Below the pieces are notes generated by a model. It made no database searches, had not been told where the DNA came from, and saw only the letters and a list, made by a program, of their open reading frames with translations. Positions 12,361-25,985 of a DNA stretch of 64,000 bases are shown here, one piece after another. The stretch covers positions 4,754,001 to 4,818,000 of the forward strand of contig JAMKCF010000007.1 in NCBI GenBank assembly GCA_023634235.1, given 5' to 3'. Both the position numbers and the translations under genes were made by a program. Each line of letters begins with the position of its first letter. The first letter of the stretch is position 1. The DNA is from Pisaster brevispinus. Taxonomy: Eukaryota > Echinodermata > Asteroidea > Forcipulatida > Asteriidae.

Positions 12361-13303
12361 TCAAACTGCGATATTCATAGGTTCAATCGACCTGAAAAGA
12401 CAGGGAAATCTCTCCACAAGAATTGTCTTGGCCGTTTGACGAAAGTTCTTATTGAAGAGACAGTAGATGATGACGTTAAACATGCTGTTACTTATTACCA
12501 ACCATGACGTGAAAAATAGCAGCCATTTTGGCGACGAGATGCCCAGAGTAGATTCGACTGCTCTCAGAGTAACAAATGGTGCATAGCACCTTGAGAAGGT
12601 CAAAGTAACAACAAGGAATGTCTTGAATGCTTTGTTTCCATGATTATTGTTTGCCTCATTGTGACCGTTTTGGTTCAGTCGCTCTTCATGCTGGCGACTG
12701 ATCTTTATCAAGTGATAGTAAGAAGTTGACATCAAAGCTGTTGGAATTAGAAATATAATAAGAAGTGCTGATAGGCTGAGAACTGCTGAGGTGTTTTCAA
12801 AAAAGCACAACTGCTGCCCGGAAAAGAACTTGACAGGAAGTTTGAGCCCTATGTTCATCAAAGCTGCACAAAGCAAACTTAACAATGATTGGGAAAGTAC
12901 AAGCGTTATCACTCGGCGTCTAGAACACCACACAGGAAACTTGTATGGTCGGGTGACAGCAATGAATCGTTCAATGTTAAGAAATATCAATGAAATGACG
13001 GACATGGAAAGAGTTGTGCCTGTATATGTGAAAGACATCTTACAAACAACATCACCAAAGGGCCATTTGTTCATTGCGGATGATATCAAACTTAAGAGTG
13101 TTTGAAAACCAACAAGGAGATCAGATACAGCCAGTGATGTCATCAGAACCTTGGTGCTGTCAGCTAAGTTGGTTACAAGGCGTGTCACGGCAATTGAAAG
13201 AATGTTCCCAGATATACAGCAGTGCAATGATGGCGATGAAACAAGTGCGGAGGGCAATGAGGACTGGGGACAGACCCACAGAGTCTGTCGATGTCGAGTT
13301 CAT
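12361..13303 (-). pseudogene. Rhodopsin-class GPCR copy 4, 2-bp deletion in TM1
   Basis: From TM1 onward (GNILSIAVTRLV to EPMNIAV) the receptor is open and has all motifs of its siblings. The conserved N-terminus starting at 13303 (MNSTSTDS...) is in another frame. The sequence reads 'cagatatacagcagtg' where siblings have 'cagatataatcagcagtg', a 2-base deletion near 13215. An in-frame ATG at 13257 would give a 298-residue product whose first segment is not a proper TM1. I call it a pseudogene; a truncated receptor is possible but unlikely. Confidence 0.75.
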
Positions 13304-14360
13304 CGTTAAGTGCTTGACAGAGTAGTCGACATTCATTGAAACTGCAACAGTTTTAAACTGCGGAAAAAACCTCAGCCTGTGTCACTGAAGTTGTAGCCGA
13401 GAATTGTATTTCTTTTTTGTAGATCGCGTGGAGTCAGGCTTTGTGTACTTGTTTGTTCTTTTTCTTTAATCAAGAAAGAATTCTTACTTTTTGCTTAGGC
13501 TACCAGCGTTTTACTTTGTGGCATCAGTCTTGTTTCCATAACTGATGGTGAAAAGGATTTGCGAGTGATGACAAGTTGGGTCTGTGCCGTGAAGTGTACT
13601 TACCTCATGCAAGTACCCTACATTTAATTTGTCACGTGATACAAACTTAGCTCTGGATACGTGTACCTGTCATAAAAATAATGAACACTTGCAGATGCCT
13701 GTTAGGCGGAGATTAAATTGCTATATTGCATATTATTCCTCCTAATTATTCCTCTTCTTCTTGTTTTTCTTATACTCGTTATTATTAAGCTGTCCTAAAT
13801 AAACGACTGTATTTTCCAAGTCACTGGCCAGCCAATTCTGGTTTGTTGTGTTATTGTAAAAATAATTGTTCCTAAAACTGATTGCTTTTGAGAAACCAAA
13901 GAAGACAAAATAACAACAGGATCTAATTATGGTCATCAAGTTTCAAAGAGGTTCTGTCACTTAACGACAGAATAACTGATTATAGATTAATCCTCTTTCA
14001 ATTTGTGCATGGCAATATTAAGCAAATTTCTACCAAAGTCAAATTATTATCTCTACGTTTTTGTTTGTTTTGGACATCAAGTGATGGCGTTGATTGACTT
14101 ACCCTTATTATATGATTACTATCTAAACAAATAGCCATTTATAAGTTGAAATCTCTCAAAAGGTTTAGAGGCCAAACTTCAATATTCTACAAAGGTCAAT
14201 TTAACGTCTTGGGGAGTAGAAATTAGACCATGTGTATTGTTAGTCTTGCCAATCAAGTGGTATTGCTGATTGGTATTGTGTCCATGCCCATGTATTGCTT
14301 TCCTTCTCAGTTAGTTCAAGGTGTACAATGTTTCCAATCCTGGTTCTTGGGTTCAGAGTG

Positions 14361-14580
14361 TGTTGCGTGGCCAAGCGGTTAAGATCACCGAACTCAAGCT
14401 ATTGGTGGTTCTGATCAACAGAGTGTGGGTTCGAGTCCTGGCCTTGACACATGTGTATTTGAGCAGGATACTCGACCATACTTGCTTTGTCCTTTGGATG
14501 GGACATTGAGACCTAGGTCCCATGTATTAGGATCGGTAGTGCACGTAAAAACAACCTGCACTTAAAAGCAACCGGGCTTG
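14361..14580 (+). mobile_element. tRNA-derived SINE copy at array edge
   Basis: Head 'gcgtggccaagcggttaaga' (close to a real tRNA-Leu/Ser A box), box B 'gggttcgagtcctgg', body 'gtatttgagcaggatactcg'. It is the cleanest tRNA-like head in the window but lacks a complete foldable tRNA, so I call it a SINE. Confidence 0.65.
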
Positions 14581-14689
14581 CGAACTTGCGATTAACTTCC
14601 CTTCGGGTGAGACAACCTTGGTTTCTTTATGCCAGAAATAAAAGCGTTCGGCCTATTCGTTGACTTCGCAAAAACGTGTGCACTTATTG

Positions 14690-15771
14690 TAATATGGTTT
14701 CCCACTGCATGATAGCATTTTATATTGTTTGGACAATCGGATGAACAATAAACACAAAACCTGGTCAAACAACTTCATCAAACAAAGTAGTTATGAAAAT
14801 CTAATAGATAGGCAATGAACAATCTAAATGCAATTATAATAAGCAATGAAACCTCTTCAAAACAGACCAAAAGATCACACAAAAGCATAATAATTTTTAA
14901 TTTAACAACCAACCACTTACAATTTCACCCAAAGAGGATGATGAGAACAACCGCAAGTAAACTCTGTATTACTTCCGATCGCTATCTATGGGATCGAGCA
15001 AGTCTTGCGCGTATTTGAACATTTTGGGGCCCACTTTTGGTCCCACGTGCATTGCTTAAACGATTGAAGGAAAACAAACTCACGCACTTAAACGGATCCG
15101 AAACCGAATGCACGCGAGACCTGCACAGTCTATTCCAGTGGAGTTAGTGTACGTTACCAGGGCGACAGTGTTTGCTTTTGATCTGCCTATGGCCGACGGT
15201 TTTTGCTGTTTATAGACCCAACTTGTTGACTTCAGAACTAAGAGCTCGCGTGAATAGGTTTTCATATTTTGACATCAAGATGAAGTGTCGTATTCTTAAA
15301 GAAACGGCTAAATTGTTTGTTCGGCCAAGAGAAAATTCCAATGTGTTTGCGAACTTTGTAAGAACAACTCTTTACTGAGTTTGTAATCGATGACATTTTT
15401 GAGACGAAATGGCGGGTTGCGTGCCTTTCTTAATCGCAGTATTTTTACCGACTGAGGGCGAGTGTTAAGCAAATTTAGGTGATTCGAAAGAAGTGATACG
15501 AACTGTTTTCTCTGTTATTATTATATTTATTTGGCCATTGATACAAGAAAACAACAGACAGGCTAAATAAGCAAGGCCTACAACTTTGATTGTGATGCAA
15601 GTGTGCAAAACCTAACTGTCAAAACTAAAACTTCTTTGTTACATTTTGCACAAATTGGATCAGCAATTTAGATAAAATGTTTATTTGAAAACTAGATGAC
15701 GGGAAAGAAATTTTACTAAAACAAAAAAGAATTGAAAGAAAGAAAAAAAACCCAACATAATTTATTACTCC
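14690..15771. other. Intergenic spacer, no clear gene
   Basis: AT-rich sequence between the GPCR array and the next gene. A short ATG-led frame at 15280-15357 (starting MKCRILKETAKL) is followed by a consensus 'gtaaga' donor and could be a first exon. Its phase does not fit the candidate exon at 16216, so I only note it. Confidence 0.4.
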
Positions 15772-16158
15772 TTTAAAGGGAAGGTATACGTTTGGTAATC
15801 ACTCTAAAACGCAATGGCAGTAACAACTTACTTGGCTAGAAGTACAGCAACTTTTGATAGTATAAATTAATTTGAGAAACAGTTCAATTCGAAACAATGT
15901 GGTTATGAGAAAAGATATCCATTTTTATCCCACAAAATTATAATCTAAGAAACTTTTATCTCAGAGTGTGTAGTCTTATTAGGGATTATTCTTTATGTGT
16001 GGACACAATTTATTCGCATTTTTCGGCGATGTCTCAAAATGCGACCACCTTTTGAAATGAAACTTTCACAGGTTAGTTTTATTGTATGTATCTACAATAA
16101 TATAGGATTAAAACAATCGAACTGTTCCAAAAACCAAAGAAATACGTTGAATGAAAGA
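15772..16158. mobile_element. Hairpin MITE, TTAA-flanked family, copy 1
   Basis: Begins 'ttaaagggaaggtatacg' and aligns along its length with 30365-30776. Shared blocks include 'acttacttgg', 'gaagtacagca', 'gtggttatg', 'ttcggcgat' and 'accaccttttgaaat'. The other copy keeps the right terminus 'cgttccctttaa'. The ends are therefore AGGGAA...TTCCCT next to TTAA, which would suit a TTAA-targeting (piggyBac-like) MITE. The right end here is eroded. Confidence 0.55.
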
Positions 16159-16215
16159 AGATCGGTATCAAAAAGTGTGTGTTGGCTTTTAAACCGTGTA
16201 GAAACAACTTTTCAG

Positions 16216-16319
16216 ATGTTGCTGGTTTTAAACTTCCCAAGGATCCATTATTGGTCGACAATGAAGATTCTCATCAAAACGAAAACGAAGATTCTCTTCC
16301 GAACATTCCCACGAGTCAA
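16216..16319 (+). CDS. Candidate upstream exon of the ZU5/death-domain gene
   Basis: A 'cttttcag' acceptor and a 'gtaaag' donor flank a stretch that, read after two bases, is open and protein-like: VAGFKLPKDPLLVD, then an acidic tail rich in Asn/Glu/Asp ending NIPTSQ. It ends in phase 0. The next exon needs phase 1 at 17228, but phase 0 if one of the alternative AG sites a few bases on (exon starting 17236 or 17239) is used. An unseen intermediate exon is also possible. Confidence 0.4.
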
Positions 16320-16794
16320 GTAAAGTTCTTGAAATACCACAACACTATCAAATGAAATAATTGGCAATCTTATGCAAATTCTTATCATAAAATACCCATA
16401 TTAAAAAAAAAAACTTTTTATGAATCTTGGGCACGGTGAAGTACTGTACGACCTTTGAGCTCTAATACCTGCGGACTCTGTCATAGTGTCACACTCTGTC
16501 TATAGTTTTTGTGATCTACAATCAACATTCTGTCAGTTAAACTGACAGGCAGAGTGAAGTACCTTTTTATTGTCAAATAATTATTATCTATCGATGAAGG
16601 GTGGGTTCAATGTGAAAAATCCAAACAACGCGTAGTCTGGCTCTGCGTCTGAAACTTTGCAGAAAATTGACCCCTATCGCACCCGCGGCCATCTTCGTCT
16701 GGGTGCTATGTTCTCGAATGTAGTCACAGTGATGCAATTTGATCAAAATGTGAGGATCTGACGATTTTGCCAACATTCTCGGTTCTGTCACATG

Positions 16795-16965
16795 GTTCTG
16801 ATGACATCACTGGCAGTGTCTGACCTCCTGGTTGATTTTCTAACACTCTTAAGTTTGATATCATCTGCAATGAACAAATGGCCCTTTGGTGGTGTTGTTT
16901 GTGAATTGTCTCTCACATATACAATCACAACTCTTAACATGTCTGTTATTTCATTGATATTGTAA
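16795..16965 (+). pseudogene. GPCR fragment (TM2-TM3), opposite orientation to the array
   Basis: Encodes LMTSLAVSDLLVD, then SSAMNKWPFGGVVCE and MSVISLIL before a stop. This is TM2 through TM3 of the same receptor family as the array, up to just before the ERF motif. No TM1 or TM4-7 lies around it. It is on the plus strand, so it was moved or inverted relative to the 1-14 kb array. Confidence 0.85.
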
Positions 16966-17227
16966 GAGAGACGAAGAGTATAAGGTTCTGGATGTTTTAA
17001 TGGGAATTTTTAAGTCAAATTTTGCTGGGTGTTTTTAATCAATCGAATACCAGTGGCTCTGAAAACGAGTCGTGGTTGTGAGTCTTGTCGCCATTTCGAT
17101 CAGCGCGTGAAATTAAATCAACAAGTTCTTCTAGAATAAGAAACAATGATACCTTTTGTTCTAAATTGAAATTCTAAATTCATTTGTTGCGGTTTCATCG
17201 TTCATTTATTTGCTCCTTACTCTGTAG

Positions 17228-17852
17228 ATAACAAGAAGGCACACTCCCGGGCTGTTGCTGCCGTCTCTGCAGCCAAGGCCCTGCTGGCCGAAGTCGCCCT
17301 GGACGTCGCCTCGGCCACGCATATGGCAGCCGAGGCAGAGAGTGCAGCTGCTGAGGCAGCAGCGGCTGCCGAGACGGTCAAGGAGGAGCTTGCCGAGATC
17401 GGGGACCGACTCGACCAGGTTGAAGATGCTGAACGGCGAGAGGAAGATGGTGAGGCAGACGAGGCACCGGAAGCAGTTCATCAAGATGAACACGAGGAGG
17501 ACGAAGAAAATGCAGAAGATCGTCTTGAAGATGGTTCCGAAGACGGAGATGATCAAGAAAGAGAAGAGAAAGAGGATGCAAGGTCCCACTCAAGCCGTGC
17601 CTCGTTGAGACAAGGTGAAGATGCTGTAGATGGTGATGCTCAAGAAGACGACAACGATGAGGCTGAGGAGGAGGCCGAGGAGGAGAAAGAGGATGGGGAA
17701 AATGAAGTTGACGAGAACAATGACGACGGGACAGAAGAAGATGGTGAGATCAAAACGGAGGATGGGAAGCGAGAGGACACGCCCAAATCACCTCCCTCGC
17801 CCAAGAGGAAGAGGAGCATAAAGGAGAACGTCTTGGATTGGCCGTACCACAT
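17228..17852 (+). CDS. Exon: Ala-rich helix and acidic region
   Basis: Preceded by 'cttactctgtag' and followed by a 'gtgagt' donor. About 35 residues of Ala-rich, probably helical sequence (AAVSAAKALLAEV, later EAAAAAETVKEEL) lead into ~120 residues dominated by Glu and Asp. A basic stretch near the end (SPKRKRSIKENV) could be a nuclear localisation signal. Low complexity makes homology uninformative; the frame is supported by phase and by GC-rich codons. Confidence 0.75.
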
Positions 17853-20800
17853 GTGAGTGTTCCGGTTTAATGTTTGTCTACATTCTTTTAAAAAGACATA
17901 GACATCATTATTATTCACTAATGAATAAGGCTAATCTTAAAGCTTGCGACGCAAGATTTGAGATCAGGCTAGGCTTGCGGTAGCACCATGTGTAAATCTC
18001 TTGAGAGTAGTGGTGGTTCTGAGAAGAACCGGTGGCTGACAGATCTCAAGATTTGACATAGAGGTCTCTTCTGTTGTTTGTGTGGTGTGTCGTGGCCGAG
18101 TGACAGTGGCGTAACTAAAGCGGGGGGGGGGTGACCCTCAATTGATGTCATAGCCCCCTGGTGCCCCTCCCCAATTTGGAACCCGCCATTATGTAGATCA
18201 AGATCCAGTTTTGTAAAAAGTGCAAATGAAATCTATAATTGATTTGCCAGCAGTGCCTATCTACTGCCGGTCTACTGTATCGGACTCAAGTTCTGATGGT
18301 TGAATCATCCCCGTCAATCATCTCTGTAAAGACCCTTGTGTCTTTGAGCAGGGTACTTAACCAATGACCATATTTGCTTCTCTTAAACCCACGTGTATAA
18401 ATGGGAACATGAGAGGGCTGAGACAGTATTGTGTTGGACTAAACCCTTAGCGCTTACAACAACAATAACAACAGCCGCAGCAAGACAAACGAAAACAAAC
18501 AATGACATAAAATAAACTCTCCAAGGAATAACATTGCAATGCATTTTTTAATACACACCAATTCTCCAGATTAAACCTTCCCGATGATGACGTCACTGAT
18601 GACGAAATCGGCTGCGTCGTTCGCTACAAGGAAGAGTACTTCACTAACGTCGTACCCGAGTTCCGTTGCGTCATCAACAACCACCTGAGCACCGATGCCA
18701 TCGCTGACAGCGAGGAGCTCGTCAGCCATGTCGTCACCGTCGAACATGCCGACGACAACGACGCCATCGCTAGTGAGCTCGAGGTGCCGATTGCCGTGGC
18801 GATCCCTTACAACGTGAGCGCGCGAATGTTGAGTACCAAGGAGTTTGTGGTGAAGTTCAGAGGTGGGAACGAGGATGCGTGGAAGGTCGTCCCCATGCTG
18901 GTCGCGGATAGCTCTTTCGAGGAGCACAAGGTGAGTTGAGGAGGGTTAGAAGTTGCAAGGAAAATGAGGACGGAACGCGATTTTTTTTTACTGAACCTTT
19001 CGGGCAGTACAGTTTACGTTTGTACGTGGGCCATTGACCAATCAGAAAACGGTATTATGTGACGTCCTCGCTCTGATTGGTTTAAGCTCCGCGTACATTG
19101 CCCGAAAGGTTCAGGGGGAACAAAATTGCGGACGGGACAATAGGACAAGTCACGCGTGTATTCACACGATAAAATGCGAGATTTAGTTCCTTCACAGTCA
19201 TGATAAAGCAATGTATGAACTCAAAATTGCAAAAAGCGTTCGAATACACTCAAAATCGACTTGCATGATTGGCTGTCAAAAATAATGTGTAGGTCTAGAA
19301 AGATGGATGCTGTTCGGACAGGTTTGTCCATAACCAGGTCTACATGTATACAAACCCAGGGGTAGATTTCACAAAGAGTTAAGACTAGTCTTATCTCAAG
19401 TTAGGACGAGTTACTCGTCCTAACTTAGGACTAGCCTTAAGTTTTTAATAACTCCTAGGACTAGTCCTAAGTTAGGGCTATCTTTGTGAAGTCGACCCCT
19501 GGTCACATTGCTTACAAAAAGGGTAACATTGTATATTCATCCATGGCACTTCCTGGCAGGCAACTGCACTGGTCTCATGAAAACATGTTTTGAATCAAAA
19601 TTACCACTGAGCTGTGTACTGTGTCTCCTGAATTCTCTGGGAGAGCCCAAATGGGGCGCAGCCTCACGTGGTAGATATCTTCCCTTATGGACATGCTGGA
19701 ACCAAACAACGGCTTGGCCATCGCTGAGGAGCTGCGTTCCTGCACGCTGGACCAGGTATTTGGACCAAGATCACTGGGCAAGCTCGAGATGTCGTAGTGG
19801 CCTCGAATTGATTGTGGATACTCGCTCCATTCACTCACATTTGTCTTTCTCTTTTCCAGGGTCCCTTTGCCGAGGTACGGACCTACAACCTGGGCTCATT
19901 TGCAGTGGTGAGTCGTCTGAACAAGGAGCGACAGACGATTACGAAGAAGGGTGGCGTGGTCAAGTCGTCCAGCGACTCCCGTATGAACGTGTCCTACCCT
20001 CCCGGTGTCTGCTCACTCATGAGCGTCACCTTGCAGGTCGGTTATTAGTCCATGTTTAGTCACATGTGAACTGATAATGGGTTTATATTGGATGACTGAA
20101 TAGTATGGTGTCACACATCAACAAATATCTGCTGATATTTGCGACATCGCCAGTATTTGATAATATTTTTCCCACCGCGTTTTGACGTTTTGCAAAGAAT
20201 TTACAAACAATTATCAATTACATTCGAGGCCAAAGTTACCATAGTTTTTAGTTTTTTCAGTGTTACCTAACGAAAATGGGGTGACAAAAAATATAAGAAA
20301 CAACACTAGACCCTCCTATGTATCTTCATGTGCATTCTCCTTCTAGAAAAGCGAGTTTCTCATTCTGTCAAGATACATATTTGAAAAGACTAATCCACAC
20401 ACTTTGTTGTTTTGTGTTTAAGGTTCAACCGGCAGAGCAGGCAGTAGGTGACCTACGTGCCCGGATGCGGCATTGCTCCGACCTCATCGCCGCAAGCCCC
20501 ATAATCCACCTCAGCCACTCCCCGGGTAAACCCTTCGACAAGCCCGTCACCGTCACCATCCCCTGCCCGCCGAATCCCCTCAAGGTTCCCGCGGCGACCA
20601 CCGCCAACAGCACCGCGGGGAAGACCCCGGAGAAGCAAGCGCCGCTCTCACCGGACGGGGCCGTGATCATACGCGGGACGAAGAGCAGCATCTTCGGCGG
20701 GGATCCGGCCGAGGACACGCTTCACCTAATGCACCGGCAGTCGAATTGGGGGTATTGGAACGAAGTGGAGAATGCAAACATCAAACAAGTCAGGAAGGAT

Positions 20801-23800
20801 TTGGTGTCGATCGAAATGGACAAGCCAATGGATAGGTAAGGAGGGGCCAACTTGTGAACTTTGGGGACTTTTGGGATTTTTGGGACGATAGGTGGCAGCA
20901 GACTTACGAGTTAAACTCATTGTTCTCGGTAATGTGGGCATGCTCCGAACTACGTAAACGCTGGTAATTTGCCTGGTAAGTCTTCTGCCACCTAGCGTTC
21001 CAAAGTCTCCCATTGTCTAAATATTTTCATTGTATTGTCTTGGGGTATCGAAAACTATCATAATTCTCAGTCAACAAAATAGTCGCAGACTGCAGTGTTC
21101 ATGTTTTGTGTGCTCAACCATATATACATGAAATAACAAACCCGTGAAAATTGGGGTTTAATCCGCTGTGTAGGCATATTTTCAGGACCAAAAGAAGAAG
21201 AAAAATGAAAAGCCGTTCACAATTTTTCAGCAGTGTAAACACATTGTCCTTAATTTTGATTGTAACAACCGAAATCAGCTGTTGAGTTAAAAAAAACTTA
21301 CAGATACAGTTTTCTCGAGTATGACTTTATTTCAGAGAGAAATATATCACAGGAAAACATTGTTCTAGTATGATCTTCATAATCAGAAACTTTCTGACTA
21401 AAATTGAACAGCGATGTTTCTTATTCTTACAAATCCTGTATAAAACCAATAAAAAAGATCGATCACAAACTTTGCATCACCCAAAGAGCAATGGAAAGAC
21501 AACATGCTGCATATCTCACTCAGAGACAGGGTCACACGTACAATTGTTTATGAAAAAAAAAGAAACCTTGAGTTCTAGCCAGACACATCATAAGGAAAGT
21601 AAAGCAGGCTATAAATGGAGATGGGGCTGGACACACTACCCGAAGAACAGACAAGAGATCTGAATCTGAATTATATAGTCGGCAAAGCATCCTAATGGAA
21701 ACATCACACCAATTTTTGTAAAGAAGAAAATGAAGACATTTCAGTCTTAGACGTGAGAGGAAAACCCCTAGACAGGCGAAAAACCCACGCAGGCAGATAA
21801 GGACTGAAAACCCAATCCACATGCAAGGCTCCAGTGCGGGTATCGAACCGGGGTCCACAGAGGTGTAAAGGCAGGGACAGAAACCACTGAGCCAACCTGA
21901 CTGGACAACACGACTAATGGAGTGGCGACCAGGAACAGGGACAAGGAGAAGTGGCAGAACAAGGAGAAGATGGAGGGATGACACTTTGGGGCTGGACAAC
22001 ATTAGTATGGACAAGAACAGCAAGGATTAGAGATGACTGACGTTTTCATGAGGAGGGCTACATCCAGCAATGGATGAACACAGCCTAAATTCATAACCCT
22101 TTTCATACTGCCGTCTGATCAGTTTACCAGATTTATGTTTTCTTTGCCAATCGTTCTTGTCTTGTTTCCTCAAAGAATCCTAATTCTCCGGATGACCGCG
22201 GACGGACGTTACCCAGCCAAGAACATAGCCCAGACCTTCGAGAAGGCCCTCCAGATCAAGTACGCCACCATCGTACTCCACCACCGTGAGGATGACCCTC
22301 AGCGCGTTGTGGTGCAGTGTGTACCCTCAAGACAGCTCGAGAGCGCCCTCAGGAGGCTGAACCAGGAGGGTTACGAGGGACCTCCTGAGCCAAGTGCAGA
22401 TATAGCAATGACGGAGGGACAAGAAATTACAATGAGGTATGACGTTTATGGGTTTGAGGCATTTCATGGTGAGGTATGAGGTAAATGAGTTTGAGGCATC
22501 TCATGGTGAGGTATCAATGTATATCTAATTTGCTCTGTGTTTATTTTTTCTTTGAGAACTTTGAAAACTTTTGAGAACTTTGAGAACTTATCTTAATATT
22601 TGTTCTACTGCGGTGTAGGTATGAGGTGGTGTACTAATTAGAACTTTTAGCCTCAAAGAAAGACTCTGCTAGGGTCGTAACGTCAGGCCATTAACTATTT
22701 TTGTATTAAAGTTAACTTTAAATTTTCAATTGATCCGTACTTGTCACTTCTGATGGGATCAGTTTCAACTGCAGTATCTTTCTTTGCCTGATTGACCCCG
22801 ATTCGAGTCCCGCCTCGGACACTAAGGAACAGCACACAAAAAGCCTTGCATAAGACCATTATGGTTGTTTGTTACTACACGTGCTTGTCTCTTTCGCCTT
22901 TTATTTGATTACAACGGTTAACTCTAACGGGCAGAAGACCAACAAACAGACTAGCAAATGCAGTTTTATAAAAAAGATTGCCGGTGCGACAGGAGATTAT
23001 GTCCCACATTCGTCGCATTGTGTAGAAATCTCTCCTGGTAGCGCGTTCTTTTGAATAAACTTCGTTAGCTCTTATGACTAAGAGGGACGCACTCTGGGGG
23101 ACAAAATCCCGTGACATCAGCTGACTGCGTCTACTAGCTCATCCCACAAGATAATGAAGTCGAATGCTATGTCGATCTCATAGATGGTGCATTTCTGGGG
23201 TTCAGCAGTGTCACAAAGCGGGGATGCTGAGTAGCCCAACCTGTAGGCTGCTGCGGCAAGGCCCGGCATCTGGGCGGAACCGGTTCAAGAGGCACCATCA
23301 TATCCCACATGGTATTCGGCTATAGCTGTAAATCCTTGACTAGGTTGGCTCAGTGTGCCCAAACTCCCAAATATGCATTAGACCCATTTTAACAAGCAGG
23401 CAATTCCTCGATCGTTATATTAATTCAGGTGAAAACTTCCTTTTCAGATTTACCGGTAACATAAAGATAGTCGGCCGTGACCAGATCACTTTTACGTTCC
23501 ACTCCCAGAGGAGAAATGTCGTCGAGTTCAGCATCGAAGAGACCAATAAGTTTGGCAATCACAGCTCCGAGGAGTACCGGGGAATGGCCGAGTTCTACGG
23601 CAGGCCTCGCATCACTCTCACTGACATGGAGGATCCAGAAGAGGTGAGTAAACAGTTGATGTATAACCGGGGGGGGGGGGTCCCTTCTCAAAACCTTTGC
23701 CCCCATTGTATCCATTGTGTGGTTGGAATCTTAGGAATTCTATAAAGAGTTTGGGGTGGGTACACAAGAGGAAATAGTGCGTTAAAGTATGGGAACTGTA

Positions 23801-25954
23801 TATTGTGAGCGCATGTGAATGCAGCTCTCCACAGATGGATCACAGCATCTTGCTTGACCGACTGAAACTCATCGGCATCAATGGTTTGGCCTTACAGTGG
23901 CTCTCATCATATCTCTCAGACAGGTCCCAATCAGTGTGTCTCCCCAATGCATCATCTTCATCTGTTAATCTCAATTTTTCTGTTCCACAAGGATCAGTCC
24001 TTGGACCACAATTATTCAATATTTACACACAGCCATTGCAAGATATTATCCAGGATCACGGAATTAATTATCACATGTATGCAGATGACTTACAGTTATC
24101 AGTCAGCCAGTACAAGAGGATATTGATGGATCCATGGCTAAGCTCGAAGCTTGTGTTAGCGACATACAACAGTGGATGGTTGACAGCTACTTGAAACTCA
24201 ATGAGGATAAAACAGAATTCATTGTCCTTGGCTCAAAAAGACAACTCAGCAAAATCACTCCTCCCCTGCTTCACATTGGCTCTTCCTCAGTATCTCCGGT
24301 TGAACAAGCTCGCAATCTAGGTGTCATCCTCAACTCATCAATGTCTCTCGAGTCACAGATTTCAAACTGTGTTAAACTGGCCAACTACAACCTTCGAAAT
24401 ATCCGTTCAATCAGACAATATCTAAACCCTGTGGCAACTGAACAACTAATTCATGCCTTTGTCACCTCATATCTTGATAATTGTAACTCACTACTTTTTG
24501 GATTACCTGATACTCAAATAGTTCGATTACAGCAGGTTCAAAATGCTGCAGCACGTCTTGTGACAAAGACAAGTCGTTCATCACATATTACACCCATTTT
24601 AAAATCTCTTCATTGGCTTCCTGTTCGAGAGCGAATTTCTTACAAAATTTGTTTGTTTGCATATCGAGCCCTCAATAGACTGGCTCCTGGATACATTTCT
24701 TCCCTCATAAAATCTCCCTCTGTCACTCGTCCTGGTCTGCGATCATCTAGAATCCAAAAACTTTTTCAGCCTCGTTCTAAAAGAAGTTGGGGGGATAGGG
24801 CGTTTGCATCAGCTGCTCCTCGTTTATGGAATTCTTTACCACTTCACATTCAAAGCAGTAGTTCTTTAAGTACATTTAAAACTCACCTCAAAACTCATTT
24901 AATGTCGCAAGCCTTCTCTCGATCATTGTAATATAACCTCTTTTCATTGTCAATATTCTTGGTTTACTTTTTGCTTTGTTTTCATGTCGGCGCCTTGAGC
25001 ACTCTTAAGGTGGATATGTGCGCCATTTAAGTTTTGCTATTATTATTATTATTATTAACATTTTGGGGGCATCTACTCACATGAATCTTCTGAGGACAGA
25101 CTTATTCACTTAATTAGTACAAATAGGTTCAACCAGCTAACCATGTGGGGCCTATTTCATAGCGCTGCTTAACGGTAACCAAACTTTCGTGCTAACCATA
25201 GCATACAAAATTGCTTAGGCGTAAGCGTATTTCAGAGGTTAGCAAGAAAATTAAGCGGCCAGCTTGCAGGTTCACGGTGGATTTGCATTTGTTATGTCAT
25301 TTATTTTCATGCAGTAAGCTCTGGAAGGTTAGCATGCCTTTTCGTGCGCTTATAGTTAGCAGCGCTATGAAATGGAAACTCGCCCAGTAAGCACAAAAAC
25401 AGCCGTTAAGCAGCTTTATGAGTCTAGCCTTTGATGTATAATGAGTCTAACTGGCCGTCCTCCAAATTCTGCTGAGCAATTTGTTTCCCCTTACCCAGTG
25501 ATATAAAACTGTGCCTCTGATTTCATTCCAACTACGCAGGTTCTGCTCCGGGAAGCCGATGCGAAGGCCGCCGAGAAAGAGAGCAAACACTCCGGGTCGT
25601 CCATGCTGACCAAGTCGGACAAGAAAAAGCCGGACGGAGACGGCATGATCGGTGGACGCGACTACCAGAGCTTGCGGAAGATCGAGACCGATCTGATCTG
25701 TAAACTTCCAGTGTCAATACCTAAGGTGATGAGACTATAGAATTGTAATTCAAACATCGGCCAACAGTTCTGAAACATGATTTCTGTTTATAAATGTGTT
25801 CTTGTTGCATGGTCTTTGCTGATAACATTTTTGTAAAACAGTATGTTGATGGTTAAGTGGATGTTCCGATCCACCGTCTGTTTGTGATACGCAGCCGTGG
25901 TTCCCAATCGAAAATGTATTGCCATGGCAGACTTGGCCAGCAGTGTGGACTTTT

Positions 25955-25985
<31 letters not shown>

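Larger units (their letters stand above)
1..14690. repeat. Tandem GPCR array, ~2.7 kb unit
   Basis: The same unit recurs head to tail. Equivalent points just upstream of each GPCR start fall near 138, 2846, 5559, 10646 and 13345, giving spacings of about 2708, 2713, 5087 and 2699. Each unit holds one minus-strand intronless GPCR, an upstream AT-rich stretch with an ATT/AAT run, and a tRNA-like SINE. The 5.09 kb unit is long because of an inserted Gypsy fragment and a second SINE. The unit starting near 13345 decays near 14690, where only a relic of the unit's 'ccagaaataaaagcgtt' flank is left, so I place the array edge there. Divergence between copies is a few percent, so the duplications look recent. 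Confidence 0.9.

Noticed and set aside
14361..14440. Possible tRNA-Leu/Ser gene
   Set aside because: A and B boxes are present, but acceptor and anticodon stems cannot be closed and the element has a SINE body.
17255..17608. Arg/Pro-rich frame and several antisense frames over the acidic exon
   Set aside because: Shadows of the Glu/Asp-rich coding sequence; they lack phase-compatible neighbours.
18571..18927. Long open frame on the minus strand
   Set aside because: It is the antisense of a real coding exon; only the plus-strand reading has matching splice sites and phase.
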